Shown: piece after piece, positions 8,375 through 18,655 of the stretch
How the letters are laid out: every line of letters starts with the position of its first letter
How positions within the stretch are numbered: position 1 is the first letter of the stretch
Assembly: GCA_029572935.1 (NCBI GenBank)
Contig: JAKQHM010000052.1
Location: forward strand, 62,001 to 126,000
Direction of reading: 5' to 3'
Length of the DNA: 64,000 nucleotides
Source of the DNA: Bacteroidota bacterium
GTDB taxonomy: Bacteria > Bacteroidota > Bacteroidia > Chitinophagales > Saprospiraceae
The notes under the pieces: model-generated
Told to the model about the DNA's origin: nothing
Database searches by the model: none
The model's input: the letters and a program-made list of their open reading frames with translations, nothing else
Program-made: the position numbers and the translations under genes

Positions 8375-9319
8375 ATGCGAAGTGGATTACTTATAATTTT
8401 TGGGATATGTTTTTATTTTGAAAATTCATTTTGTCAGGTAAAAGATTATGAAGGCAATGTTTATGATACCGTACAAATTGGTAACCAAACCTGGTTAAAC
8501 CGTAATATCAGATCCAAGTTTTATTCAGACGGAAATCCGATTAAAAACTCAGATTATAAATGCGTAAACGGTGATTGTCTTAACAGTGATACCTTTGGAC
8601 TGCTGTACAATTTTTCAGGGCTCACAAAAAATGAAAATACAAAAAGAATACAAGGTATATGTCCAACGGGATATCTTATTCCGACACCTAGTGAATGGCA
8701 TCAACTTATGTTAACTCTAAATGCAGATACTACCTGGCTTTGGAAAGGAGCTTACAATTATGTTTCGAATAAAGTTATCTCCCGTTCATACGGGGGTTCA
8801 AATTCTTCGGGTTTGAATATTGTTCCTTCTGGAGTCTTTGCCCTTGGAAATTATTATAATTTTGGTAGAGGCGAGTTTTATAAATTAGTTGAATCAACAT
8901 TAATCAAAGGTATTACAATTTTTTTTGATGGATCTACTAATGGGACTATCAGAATTGATACTTTTCTGTCTCAAGAAATTGCTAGATCAAGTGAGCAATA
9001 TCTGCCTTGCAGATGTATTAAGTATTCAGGCTCAACCTCGGTAACAAATCCAAATAACAAATTACAATTTAACATTTTTCCCAACCCTTCTTTAGATGGT
9101 AGCATAACATTGGAAGCAGACAAAGAACTAATTGAAAGTAATTTTGAAATACAAATATTTTCCGATTTAGGAGTTATGATCTATCGAATACAAGTCCCAT
9201 TTTCAAAAAGTATTAAATTATTACTACCTGGAGGGGTATATTATCTGAAGGTCATGGATGGACACCATAATCCGAATTTAATAGAGACCAGGAAAATTGT
9301 AGTATTGGATTACAGGTAA
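8375..9319 (+). CDS. FISUMP (Fib_succ_major) domain protein with T9SS C-terminal sorting domain
   Basis: VKDYEGNVYDTVQIGNQTWLNRNIRSKFYSDGNPI..CPTGYLIPTPSEWHQLM; C-terminal FNIFPNPSLDGSITL.. Confidence 0.85.
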   Translation: MRSGLLIIFGICFYFENSFCQVKDYEGNVYDTVQIGNQTWLNRNIRSKFYSDGNPIKNSDYKCVNGDCLNSDTFGLLYNFSGLTKNENTKRIQGICPTGYLIPTPSEWHQLMLTLNADTTWLWKGAYNYVSNKVISRSYGGSNSSGLNIVPSGVFALGNYYNFGRGEFYKLVESTLIKGITIFFDGSTNGTIRIDTFLSQEIARSSEQYLPCRCIKYSGSTSVTNPNNKLQFNIFPNPSLDGSITLEADKELIESNFEIQIFSDLGVMIYRIQVPFSKSIKLLLPGGVYYLKVMDGHHNPNLIETRKIVVLDYR

Positions 9320-9390
9320 TATATGCTTGGAGATCGGTATTCAAATTTTAGCTCAATTAAGATACTTGCGTCTACATCAATTATAGTATA

Positions 9391-9433
9391 GGTACAAGAC
9401 ATCCCACCAAGGCGAGACAGGAAGACTTGCGTC
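9391..9433 (+). repeat. Family A repeat, copy A10
   Basis: ggtacaagacatcccaccaaggcgagacaggaagacttgcgtc; part of the 9277-9428 duplication. Confidence 0.85.
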
Positions 9434-9531
9434 GGCAAGTCAACAGAAGCTGATTGTTCAGTACCTTGCATTAACAAAGCAATAACATAACATTGACAAT
9501 TTATTGATTTTTATTTTTTTTTGCGTTGATG

Positions 9532-9539
9532 TAAATTTG
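9532..9539 (+). promoter_or_regulatory. Candidate Bacteroidota -7 box (TAAATTTG)
   Basis: TAnnTTTG match about 145 nt upstream of the 9684 CDS; no convincing -33 element. Confidence 0.3.
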
Positions 9540-9683
9540 TCTGACTGAAAAGTTGATCAAGGCCTGAACACCAAATCAGTGGGTGAATATTCAAATGCCT
9601 GCTTGAATCATTTAAGCGACAGCCATCGAACACACCCCGAAATACAAGGTAGGTGGTTACACTTAACTTTTTAAATCTTTATT

Positions 9684-10214
9684 ATGAAATCCATCTATTT
9701 TTTTATAGGCGTTTTAATTACTTATTTTATTTTATCTTGTCAGCCAGAAAATTCTGACGTTTTAACAGTTGGGAAATTTTCAAATGAATTGAATCCGCGA
9801 AGCAGCCTAAATGTAATATGGGATATTTGCAAGCCTTGTAGCGAATCAGATGCATCGTTTAGGGTTACACAATCAGGATCAAGTAATTCTTTAGAATTTA
9901 CTCCTTCTTGCGGAACACCTTCTTGTGTAGATGATGGTAGTGGTACTCTTTGTGCTCAGGCCAGGGTGGTTATTACTATTAGTGGCAGCACATTGGATTG
10001 GAATCCTTCCACCTGCACATTGAATTTACCAAGTGGTATCAAATATTTTATCAGGCAATACTCTGGCGGCACGTGCCAAACACATGGATTTGATTGGAGC
10101 GACTCAACTTGCACATCATCTCCGATGGGCAATATTTACATAAAATCACAGGTGTATCCCTCATGTACTCCATATGTGTCCAACAATACTTGTATTGATG
10201 TTGTTCCAAAATAG
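9684..10214 (+). CDS. Cys-rich secreted lipoprotein, unknown function
   Basis: Lipobox-like YFILSC after the signal sequence; 10 further Cys in the mature region. Confidence 0.7.
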   Translation: MKSIYFFIGVLITYFILSCQPENSDVLTVGKFSNELNPRSSLNVIWDICKPCSESDASFRVTQSGSSNSLEFTPSCGTPSCVDDGSGTLCAQARVVITISGSTLDWNPSTCTLNLPSGIKYFIRQYSGGTCQTHGFDWSDSTCTSSPMGNIYIKSQVYPSCTPYVSNNTCIDVVPK

Positions 10215-10285
10215 CAGAATTTTCATGTTTGGATTCATTCATGGATTCAGGTATATTTGTCATTCTTAGTAAAATATCTATACAT

Positions 10286-11809
10286 ATGTCTATTGCAAGG
10301 AATTGGTCTGCAGTTATCATCTTGTGGCTGAATATTTTTTATTGGGCAAGTGCTCAAAGAACGGTGATCGATTCAAGTTTTGCCGATTTTGGATGGTTAC
10401 ATACGACGCTCAGGCAAACTTATGAAGTGAATACCATCCTGAATTCCAAACAAGACATAGTGGTGGTAACAGGTGACAAACTTCAATTTTTCGACCCTAC
10501 AGGGAATTCTTTAAATCTAGGATCTTATCCTAATCCTTTGAATTGGACCGGATCAGAGGGGATTTATTTAATGTACGGCGCAAGTTTATCGGAGGATAGT
10601 TTTCTATTGCTTAAATATTCATCGTCAATTCCCAGATCTGTCTATGAAAAAGTATCTGTAAGAAGGATTCATACATCCAGTTTATCGGATTCCAGTTTCT
10701 TTGACAAAGGAAAACTTGTTATTGGTGATGAATATATATATTCATACACAGGAAATATTTGCAATAATACAAAGGATGGTGATAGTTTCATTGTTCCTAA
10801 ACTTTTAAAGGGAAGTCAAAAAGAAATTTTGGAATTTGTCAGGGTAAATAATCTAAATGATATTATCAGGCACGAATTGGATGTGACTGAATGGTGCCCG
10901 AATGGCGATGATTTAACATATTTTCATGTTTCCAATATTCACTATCATCCCGATGATCATTTTTATGCCGTGGTGAGTTATGAATGTTTTGATTCTCTGG
11001 GAAGTTATTTATTGAGATTTAATAATGATATGTCCTTGGACAGTAGTTTTGGAATGCTTGGATATTATAATTTGGGTAGGACTGCTAGATTAAATAATGA
11101 AGCTATTTTGATAGAACAGATTGTTTCTGATAAAGATGGCTATTTGTATATGATATATAACGACAATTTAAATAAGCGGATTTTAATTGAAAAAAGAGAT
11201 CAGAAAGGTTTATTGGTCGATGAATTCGGAGATCGTGGAGTGTTAGTCATTTCCGGATATTTATTTAAAATGTATCATAATTGGATGAACACTGCATATA
11301 ATGGAAGTTCTAACCAGTTATACTTCTTTGCTTATGATTTCATTAAAAACACTTCGAGACTTTTCGTGATCAACACGGATGGAACGATGGATAAGGAGTA
11401 TGATAAATCAGGTGGATTTTCAATTGAGGGGATAGTTAAAAATTTAAGCTTAATGTCTGGTGATTGTTATCTTGTCACAGGATCTAAGCACAGTCAATCT
11501 CCAAATACTTTTTATTTAGTAAAATATTGCAATAGACTTGTTTCAGATGTAGATGAGACCAAGAATGATATGGTAGATCCCTATATTTTACATAAGAATG
11601 GTGAACTCATCATAAAAGACTTTGGTGATGACTTGCAAACCATTGAATTGTACAATTTAATCGGACAGAAATTAAGTAGTTTTCCAATAACAGCTAATCA
11701 ATCTGAAATTATTTTAAGTTATCATGAAATGACAGCAGGAGCTTATATTTTGTCATTTAAGTATAAAGATGGTAAAATTATTTGTAAAAAAGTCATGGAC
11801 CCTAGGTAG
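10286..11809 (+). CDS. T9SS-secreted delta-60-repeat-like protein
   Basis: NNDMSLDSSFGMLGYYNLG and TVIDSSFADFGW delta-60-like motifs; C-terminal sorting domain-like tail; ORF track start 10229 (TTG), signal peptide begins at ATG 10286. Confidence 0.65.
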   Translation: MSIARNWSAVIILWLNIFYWASAQRTVIDSSFADFGWLHTTLRQTYEVNTILNSKQDIVVVTGDKLQFFDPTGNSLNLGSYPNPLNWTGSEGIYLMYGASLSEDSFLLLKYSSSIPRSVYEKVSVRRIHTSSLSDSSFFDKGKLVIGDEYIYSYTGNICNNTKDGDSFIVPKLLKGSQKEILEFVRVNNLNDIIRHELDVTEWCPNGDDLTYFHVSNIHYHPDDHFYAVVSYECFDSLGSYLLRFNNDMSLDSSFGMLGYYNLGRTARLNNEAILIEQIVSDKDGYLYMIYNDNLNKRILIEKRDQKGLLVDEFGDRGVLVISGYLFKMYHNWMNTAYNGSSNQLYFFAYDFIKNTSRLFVINTDGTMDKEYDKSGGFSIEGIVKNLSLMSGDCYLVTGSKHSQSPNTFYLVKYCNRLVSDVDETKNDMVDPYILHKNGELIIKDFGDDLQTIELYNLIGQKLSSFPITANQSEIILSYHEMTAGAYILSFKYKDGKIICKKVMDPR

Positions 11810-11872
11810 ACTTTTTTGCAAGAATTTGTCAGGATAATTTTACTTGAATGTAGGTTTAAATAACAAAATAAA

Positions 11873-11915
11873 GTAACAAATCATCCCGTCAAGGCGGGAC
11901 AGGAAGACTTGCGGC
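11873..11915 (+). repeat. Family A repeat, copy A11 (divergent left end)
   Basis: gtaacaaatcatcccgtcaaggcgggacaggaagacttgcggc. Confidence 0.8.
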
Positions 11916-11938
11916 AATAAAAGGAATGGAAAAGGAAA

Positions 11939-11981
11939 GGCACAAGTCGTCCCGCCTCGGCGGGACAGGAAGACTTGCGCC
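11939..11981 (+). repeat. Family A repeat, copy A12
   Basis: ggcacaagtcgtcccgcctcggcgggacaggaagacttgcgcc; 66 bp after A11 with the same spacer as A3-A5. Confidence 0.9.
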
Positions 11982-12007
11982 AACAGGGGGGAAATATTCC
12001 TATGTAG

Positions 12008-12700
12008 TTATTCCAATTCCTCCATCAGCCGATGCACTCCTTCGGATGCACTTGCTGACCAGACTTTCAGGTTTTTCATTTGGCTCAGTTCAAAGTTGAC
12101 CTGAGGGTTCTTGTCTATGTAATACACCGGGATCCCTGCCGGGGCGTAAGCCATCAGACCGGCTGCCGGGTAAACCTGAAGGGAAGTGCCCACGATCACC
12201 AGGATATCCGCCTGTGAGCAGATGAGAGCGGCCTGTGGGAGGAGGGGTACTTCCTCGCCAAACCAGACGATGTGGGGACGCAGCTGACTGCCCAGTGGAC
12301 AGAGGTCTCCCTGATTCAGGTCCTGCCTCCAGTCCATGACCAGTGAAGGATCCCGGGTGCTCCTCACCTTGAGCAGCTCACCATGCAGGTGGAGTACCTG
12401 CGTGCTTCCTCCTCTTTCGTGCAGGTCATCCACATTTTGGGTGACCACCGAGACCTCAAAATTTTCCTCTAATTGAGCAATCCCGGTATGCGCGGGATTG
12501 GGCTTTACTTCCAGGAGTTGCCTGCGCCGCTGGTTGTAAAAATCCAATACCAGGGCAGGATTTTTCTTCCACCCCTGCGGGGATGCCACCTCCATCACGT
12601 CGTGTCCTTCCCAAAGTCCGTCCGCATCCCGGAAGGTCCTGATGCCGCTCTCTGCGCTGATGCCTGCTCCGCTGAGTATGACTATTTTCTTCCGTTTCAT
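12008..12700 (-). CDS. cobB: NAD-dependent protein deacylase, Sir2 family (CobB/SIRT5-like)
   Basis: GAGISAESGIRTFRDADGLW, TQNVDDLHERGG, LHGEL; FYNQRRR motif of class III deacylases. Confidence 0.92.
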   Translation of the reverse strand: MKRKKIVILSGAGISAESGIRTFRDADGLWEGHDVMEVASPQGWKKNPALVLDFYNQRRRQLLEVKPNPAHTGIAQLEENFEVSVVTQNVDDLHERGGSTQVLHLHGELLKVRSTRDPSLVMDWRQDLNQGDLCPLGSQLRPHIVWFGEEVPLLPQAALICSQADILVIVGTSLQVYPAAGLMAYAPAGIPVYYIDKNPQVNFELSQMKNLKVWSASASEGVHRLMEELE

Positions 12701-13464
12701 GGGATCATTATTTTCGAAAGCTGTTCTTCATAGACTTTAATTCCCTCGATCCAGATGAGTTCGCTGAGGTCAGCCTGGATCTGCAGCATCCGGAGTCCGT
12801 TGTGGATCCGGGCACCTCTCTCTTCTGCTTTCCTTAAAAATCCGGTTTTTTCCGGATTGTAGATCAAATCGTAGGCCAAGCATCCTTCATTCAGCCGCCC
12901 GTAGGGAATATCCGGCCAAATGCCAATTTCCGGATACTGGCCCAGGGGACTGGTGTTGATGACGAGTCTGGTCCGGTCCGGCCAGCTTCGGTCTAAATTC
13001 CGATAGTTCAAAGGCCCACCTCTGGAAACGGTCCTGTATGGGATGGCCAGTCTTTGCAAGGCCCAGCGAACGGCCGCCGCCGCACCTCCGGACCCCAGAA
13101 CGAGGGCCTCAAAGTCCCGTTCGGCGGGCAAAAAGTCGAGGAGGGTCATCAGAAAAGCAGGCGCGTCCGTGTTAAATCCCAACCATCCCCTTTCTGAACG
13201 CAGGATGCAGTTGACCGCTTTGATTTCCTGGGCAATGGGATCCAGCCTGTCCACCAGGGCAGCCACATCCTGCTTGTACGGGATCGTGACGTTGAATCCA
13301 CGGTGGTCCCCGTGGTCATCCAGAAATTTCTTCAGTTCTCCCGCCAATGCAATCTCGTACAATTCGTATTGCCTGTCCTGAATACCTGCTGCTTTCCATT
13401 TATTTTCAAAATATCTCTTTGAAAATGAATGATTTAGTGTTTTTCCAAGCAAACCAAATTTCAT
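12697..13464 (-). CDS. aroE: Shikimate dehydrogenase
   Basis: FGLLGKTLNHSFSKRYFENKW, GFNVTIPYKQDV, VLGSGGAAAAV, NTSPLG. Confidence 0.92.
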   Translation of the reverse strand: MKFGLLGKTLNHSFSKRYFENKWKAAGIQDRQYELYEIALAGELKKFLDDHGDHRGFNVTIPYKQDVAALVDRLDPIAQEIKAVNCILRSERGWLGFNTDAPAFLMTLLDFLPAERDFEALVLGSGGAAAAVRWALQRLAIPYRTVSRGGPLNYRNLDRSWPDRTRLVINTSPLGQYPEIGIWPDIPYGRLNEGCLAYDLIYNPEKTGFLRKAEERGARIHNGLRMLQIQADLSELIWIEGIKVYEEQLSKIMIP

Positions 13465-13739
13465 TATTTGTTCCATGATTGATCGGTATGGGCGGCTGCG
13501 GGGTTGATAAAATTAGGTTGGGGAAACAATGGGCTTTGTCGATGGGTCAGTGCCGCATGTCGAAAATAAAAGCAATTTCATTACGAAATTCTTCGTAGAT
13601 AAATTCTTCCTTGTAATTTTGTGTCATCTACTCAACATTTGGCGCTTCTGTTCCATTAATAGTTAAACTTATCAAAAAGCCCTTGTTTCTGATAATGACC
13701 GGAACGCGCCGGGTGTTCAAGAGAAGACCGAATTAAAAA

Positions 13740-15842
13740 ATGAAAAAAGAGATGAATTCCAAAAAAGCATGGTTTGTAGTGGTACCGCTCCTGATGGGCC
13801 TTTTTTACATCACGAGCCAGTGCAGGCCGTCCCATCCTCCGGGATCCAAAGAGCAATTGCTGCTGCAGCTGATTTACAAACAAAGTCAGAGCTACCACTA
13901 TCAGCCGCCGGTGATCGACGATGCCTTTTCTGCCAAGGCTTTTGAACAGTATCTCAAAAACCTCGATTCCGGAAAGCGTTTTCTGACCCGCGAAGACATC
14001 AAGAAGCTGGAATCCTACCGGCTCAAAATGGATGACCATTTCCGCGAAGGCAATCTGGAGCTCTTTGAAAAGTCCGTTGAGTTGCTGACCGCAGGCATTC
14101 GCAAGACCGAAACATATTACAAGGAGTTTCTCGCCCAGAAACCCGACCTGGAGGGCAAGGGTGAAATCGAACTGGATTCCGACAAGCGGGAATGGGCATC
14201 CAATGACCGCGAACTGAAGGAATTTTGGCAAAAGTCCATGCGATACGATTTTTTGTCCCGGTATTACGATGCGATGGACACCGACGAGGAAGAAAAGGAA
14301 AAGAAACCTATGGATTCCACGATCGCATCCATCCGGACAGACATCCAGGAGAGCATGGAAAACTGGTATAAGAGAATGGATCGCATGACGCGCGGCGATC
14401 ATTTTGAGGTCTTTGTGAATACCCTGATCCATATTTACGATCCGCATACCGATTTTCTCAATCCCAAGGACAAGGAAGACTTCAACATCAACATGTCCGG
14501 CAAGCTGGAGGGCATCGGAGCGAGGCTGCAGACAGAAAAGGAATACACCAAAGTTTCCTCCATTGTTCCTGGTGGTCCTGCCTGGAAGCAGAAAGAACTG
14601 GAGGCAAACGACATCATTCAGGGCGTTCAGCAGGAAGGCCAGGAAATGGTAGACATCAAAGGAATGTACATCGACGAGGTGGTCAAGATGATCCGGGGTA
14701 AAAAGGGTACCCGTGTGACCTTGAAGGTGAAAAAAACGGATGGCGTGGTCAAGGATATCACCATCGAGCGCGATGAAGTGATCATGGACGAAGGATTTGC
14801 CCGTTCCGCCATTTTGTCGCTCGACAGTCTGGACCGTTCCGTGGGCTATATTCGCCTCCCCAGATTTTATGCGGACTTTGAAAATCCCAACGGGGCAAGC
14901 TGCGCCAGGGACGTTCAGAAGGAACTGCGCAAACTCACGGCGGAGGGAGCCAAAAGCCTCATTTTTGATTTGAGAAACAATGGCGGAGGATCGCTTCAGG
15001 AAGTTGTGGAAATGGCGGGTTTGTTTTTTGAGAAGGGCCCTGTGGTGCAGGTCAGGGACCGCGACCGCGTGAGTCCTTATCAGGATACGGACCCGGGCGT
15101 GGAATTTACCGGTCCGGTCGTGATGCTGGTCAACAAAAATTCAGCTTCGGCTTCTGAGATCCTGGCAGCCTGCCTGCAGGATTACAAGAGGGCCGTGATC
15201 ATTGGCGATGGATCCACCTTTGGCAAGGGCACGGTACAGCGCTTTGTCAATCTGGATCGTATTCCGGGTAACGATCAGTTCAAGCCTTTGGGTGAGATGA
15301 AGGTGACCATCCAAAAATACTACCGCGTCAATGGGGGTTCCGTACAGTTGAAAGGAGTAGAACCCGATATCGTTCTCCCCGATCTGTATTCCTATATCGA
15401 GACAGGAGAAAAGGAATACGACAATCCCATGCCTTTTGACGAGATCAAAAGCCTGGATCTGAACCAGGATGTATACAAGATCGGCAATCTGGAAGAGGTC
15501 AAACGCAAGAGCCTGGAGCGCATCCGGGCGCAGAAGGAATTCAGTCTGGCTGATCAGCAGGCAAAGAAAATGAAGGAACTGCGCGACAAATCCAAGTACC
15601 CCTTGAATTACAATGCTTTCAAGGCGGAAATGGACTACCGCAAGAAGGAGGCCAAAAAGTCGGACGAAGATTCCATGAAACCCATCGATGCCATGATGGT
15701 AGGCAATCTCAGTGCAGACCTGAACTACATTCAGTCTGATTCATCCAGAATAGGAAGGAATGAGGATTTTCTGAAGAGCATCAAAAAAGACATTTATATT
15801 GCAGAGTCTATCCGGGTCCTCCAGGATTGCAGGAAGCAATAA
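13740..15842 (+). CDS. prc: Carboxy-terminal processing (tail-specific) protease, S41 family
   Basis: PDZ and S41 motifs; LIFDLRNNGGGSLQEVVEMAGLF, NSASASEILAACLQDYKRAVIIGDGSTFGKGTVQ. Confidence 0.93.
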   Translation: MKKEMNSKKAWFVVVPLLMGLFYITSQCRPSHPPGSKEQLLLQLIYKQSQSYHYQPPVIDDAFSAKAFEQYLKNLDSGKRFLTREDIKKLESYRLKMDDHFREGNLELFEKSVELLTAGIRKTETYYKEFLAQKPDLEGKGEIELDSDKREWASNDRELKEFWQKSMRYDFLSRYYDAMDTDEEEKEKKPMDSTIASIRTDIQESMENWYKRMDRMTRGDHFEVFVNTLIHIYDPHTDFLNPKDKEDFNINMSGKLEGIGARLQTEKEYTKVSSIVPGGPAWKQKELEANDIIQGVQQEGQEMVDIKGMYIDEVVKMIRGKKGTRVTLKVKKTDGVVKDITIERDEVIMDEGFARSAILSLDSLDRSVGYIRLPRFYADFENPNGASCARDVQKELRKLTAEGAKSLIFDLRNNGGGSLQEVVEMAGLFFEKGPVVQVRDRDRVSPYQDTDPGVEFTGPVVMLVNKNSASASEILAACLQDYKRAVIIGDGSTFGKGTVQRFVNLDRIPGNDQFKPLGEMKVTIQKYYRVNGGSVQLKGVEPDIVLPDLYSYIETGEKEYDNPMPFDEIKSLDLNQDVYKIGNLEEVKRKSLERIRAQKEFSLADQQAKKMKELRDKSKYPLNYNAFKAEMDYRKKEAKKSDEDSMKPIDAMMVGNLSADLNYIQSDSSRIGRNEDFLKSIKKDIYIAESIRVLQDCRKQ

Positions 15843-15870
15843 AGAGACAATTCCAAAATCAGTAAATGAG

Positions 15871-15908
15871 AAGGTCGTACAAACTCATGATGTACGGCCT
15901 TTTTTTTT
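15871..15908 (+). terminator. Rho-independent terminator after prc
   Basis: AAGGTCGTACA-aactcatga-TGTACGGCCTT followed by an 8-nt T run. Confidence 0.85.
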
Positions 15909-16140
15909 CGGCCTATTTGACCATTGGAATGGCAGCCTGTTCAGTTTTCAGGACTTTTTGTCAGGCTGATTCTTTGATCAAAATATTTTCTAAAGTACTG
16001 TTATATATACATTTATAATTTGTTTTGCCAAAGCGGTACCATCCGGACCTGACAGATCAATCAGGTGGCACGATGCTTGACCTGATAAACAGAATGCTCC
16101 ATCCGGAGTTAATTAATTACGATCAAATTAAAATCCAGAA

Positions 16141-18558
16141 ATGAATTCGAGAACAGGATTATTTTCCACGGCCATCATGGAGGATGCCGAAATGCTTCCT
16201 TTCGTGGCTGTCTCTGATGAAGAAGAATCCGGCAAGGACGAGACCTTTGGTGAGGTCATGCCCGTGATGCCGCTCAAGAATACCATACTTTTCCCCGGGG
16301 TGATCATTCCCATCACGGTGGGAAGGGATAAGTCGATGAAGGCGATCACCCGGTCCAATGAGCAGGATAAGTTCATTGCTGTGTTGACACAAAAAGACAG
16401 CAGGACAGAAAATCCGGGATTTGCGGACCTCTATCAGACCGGCACGGTGGCCCGGATCGTGAAAATGCTGAAGATGCCCGATGGCAGCCAGACCGTCATT
16501 TTGCAGGGTCGCAAGCGCTTTACCGTGGATCAGGCCCTGCGCGAAGAACCCTATCTGGAAGCGAAGATCTCACTGAGGGCCTATCAGGCCTCCGAACGCA
16601 AGCTAGAATACGATGCCATGATCAAGGCGATCCAGGAGCAATCCAGACGCATCGTAGAACTTTCTCCCCAGATCCCCAACGAGGCACAGTTGCTCTTGCG
16701 CAACATAGACAATGACCGCTTCCTTCTGAATTTCATTTCATCCAATATCAACATCAGCATAGAGCAAAAGCAAGCCTTGCTGGAAAACGACGACCTTTTC
16801 AAGAAAGCTGAAAGTCTGCTGGTACACCTGAGTCACGAGCTGAAGCTCCTTGAGGTCAAGGATCAGATCGAATCCAAAGTAAGGGGTGATCTGGAGAAAC
16901 AGCAGAGGGATTATTACCTCAACCAACAGCTCAAGACCATTCAGGAGGAACTGGGCCAGGATCCCCACGAGCAGGATTTATTGGATCTGCAGGAAAAAGC
17001 TTCCAAAAAGAAATGGAATAAAAATGTCCAGGAGCACTTTGACAGAGAACTGGGCAAGCTGCAAAGGATGAATCCACAGGTAGCCGAGTATTCTGTGCAG
17101 ATGAATTATCTGGAAATGCTCATCGACCTGCCCTGGAATGAATACACCAAAGATCAGTACGATATACACAAGATCCGCAAGGTGCTCGACAAGGATCACT
17201 ACGGTTTGGAAAAAGTTAAAGAGCGGATCATCGAACATCTGGCGGTTCTCAAACTCAAAGGAGACATGAAGGCTCCGATCCTTTGTCTAGTGGGTCCTCC
17301 GGGAGTAGGTAAAACCTCATTGGGAAAATCAATCGCCAAGGCGCTCAACAGAAAGTTTGTCAGGATGTCCCTGGGCGGTCTCCACGATGAGTCCGAGATC
17401 CGCGGTCACCGCAAAACCTATATAGGTGCCATGCCGGGCAGGATCATCCAGTCCATAAGGAAGTCGAAGTCTTCCAATCCGGTTTTCATTCTGGATGAAA
17501 TCGATAAGATAGGCAAGGATTTCCGTGGTGATCCTTCTTCAGCCTTGCTGGAAGTCCTGGATCCTGAGCAGAATTCAACTTTTCACGACAATTACCTGGA
17601 ACTGGAATACGACCTTTCCAAGGTATTGTTTATTGCCACTTCCAACTCCCTGAGCGGTATTCAGCCGGCCCTGCTGGATCGCATGGAGATCATCGAAATA
17701 CAAGGATACTCTCTGGAAGAAAAGCTCGAAATAGCCCAAAAGCACCTGATTCCTGCCCTCCTGGAGGAACATGGGTTGAAAGCCCGCCAGATCAAGTTGA
17801 CGCGTGAAGTGGTCACCAAGGTGATCGAGGATTATACGCGGGAATCCGGAGTGAGGTCTCTGGGCAGACAACTGGCCTCTCTGATGAGGCGCGCCGCACT
17901 CGAAGTGGCCATGAACAAAGTCAAACAGGTGAGCTTCCACACCGATCAGGTGAAGGAGATCCTGGGCGTTCCCCGCTTCAGCAGCGATCAGTATCAGGAA
18001 AACCTACCGGCAGGGGTGGCCATTGGCCTGGCCTGGACCCGTGTGGGAGGAGACATCCTATACATTGAAACCTCAATTTCCAAGGGCAAAGGGAAGATGA
18101 CCCTGACCGGAAACCTCGGAGATGTCATGAAAGAATCAGCGAGTACTGCAATCAGTTTCATCCGTTCCCACGCCGCGGAACTGAACATCGAAGAAGACTT
18201 TTTTGAAAACCACGACATACATATTCACGTTCCCGAGGGAGCCATTCCCAAGGACGGACCCTCTGCGGGGATCACCATGTTGTCAGCCGTCACCTCCAGC
18301 ATCATCGGAAAACCCATGAAACCCTTTATGGCCATGACAGGGGAGATCACCCTGAGAGGAAGGGTGCTGCCGGTTGGGGGTATCAAGGAAAAAGTGCTCG
18401 CAGCCAAAAGGGCTGGACTGAAAACCATCATGCTTTGTGTGGAAAACAAACCGCATGTGGAGGAGATACCTGCCGAACACTTGAAAGGACTTGAATTTAT
18501 CTACGTGAGGGATATGCACGAAGTGCTTTCTCATGCTTTGGGCGTGTCCAAGTTCTGA
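16141..18558 (+). CDS. lon: ATP-dependent endopeptidase La (Lon)
   Basis: [40 protein letters not shown] catalytic Ser. Confidence 0.97.
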   Translation: MNSRTGLFSTAIMEDAEMLPFVAVSDEEESGKDETFGEVMPVMPLKNTILFPGVIIPITVGRDKSMKAITRSNEQDKFIAVLTQKDSRTENPGFADLYQTGTVARIVKMLKMPDGSQTVILQGRKRFTVDQALREEPYLEAKISLRAYQASERKLEYDAMIKAIQEQSRRIVELSPQIPNEAQLLLRNIDNDRFLLNFISSNINISIEQKQALLENDDLFKKAESLLVHLSHELKLLEVKDQIESKVRGDLEKQQRDYYLNQQLKTIQEELGQDPHEQDLLDLQEKASKKKWNKNVQEHFDRELGKLQRMNPQVAEYSVQMNYLEMLIDLPWNEYTKDQYDIHKIRKVLDKDHYGLEKVKERIIEHLAVLKLKGDMKAPILCLVGPPGVGKTSLGKSIAKALNRKFVRMSLGGLHDESEIRGHRKTYIGAMPGRIIQSIRKSKSSNPVFILDEIDKIGKDFRGDPSSALLEVLDPEQNSTFHDNYLELEYDLSKVLFIATSNSLSGIQPALLDRMEIIEIQGYSLEEKLEIAQKHLIPALLEEHGLKARQIKLTREVVTKVIEDYTRESGVRSLGRQLASLMRRAALEVAMNKVKQVSFHTDQVKEILGVPRFSSDQYQENLPAGVAIGLAWTRVGGDILYIETSISKGKGKMTLTGNLGDVMKESASTAISFIRSHAAELNIEEDFFENHDIHIHVPEGAIPKDGPSAGITMLSAVTSSIIGKPMKPFMAMTGEITLRGRVLPVGGIKEKVLAAKRAGLKTIMLCVENKPHVEEIPAEHLKGLEFIYVRDMHEVLSHALGVSKF

Positions 18559-18655
18559 AAAGCGACAAGAGCCTAATTATTATTTCAGTTTACAACTGAA
18601 AAAGGGTCCGTTTGTTAATCACACAGTTATTTTTGCAGACCAAAAAAATTAATCA

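Noticed and set aside
179-11981. Integron attC array
   Set aside because: The hairpins are attC-like in shape, but the ends lack the RYYYAAC/GTTRRRY core sites and no integron integrase is in the window. Kept only as an architectural analogy.
13656-14447. 263-aa minus-strand ORF
   Set aside because: Antisense to the clear prc protease gene; composition typical of a shadow ORF.
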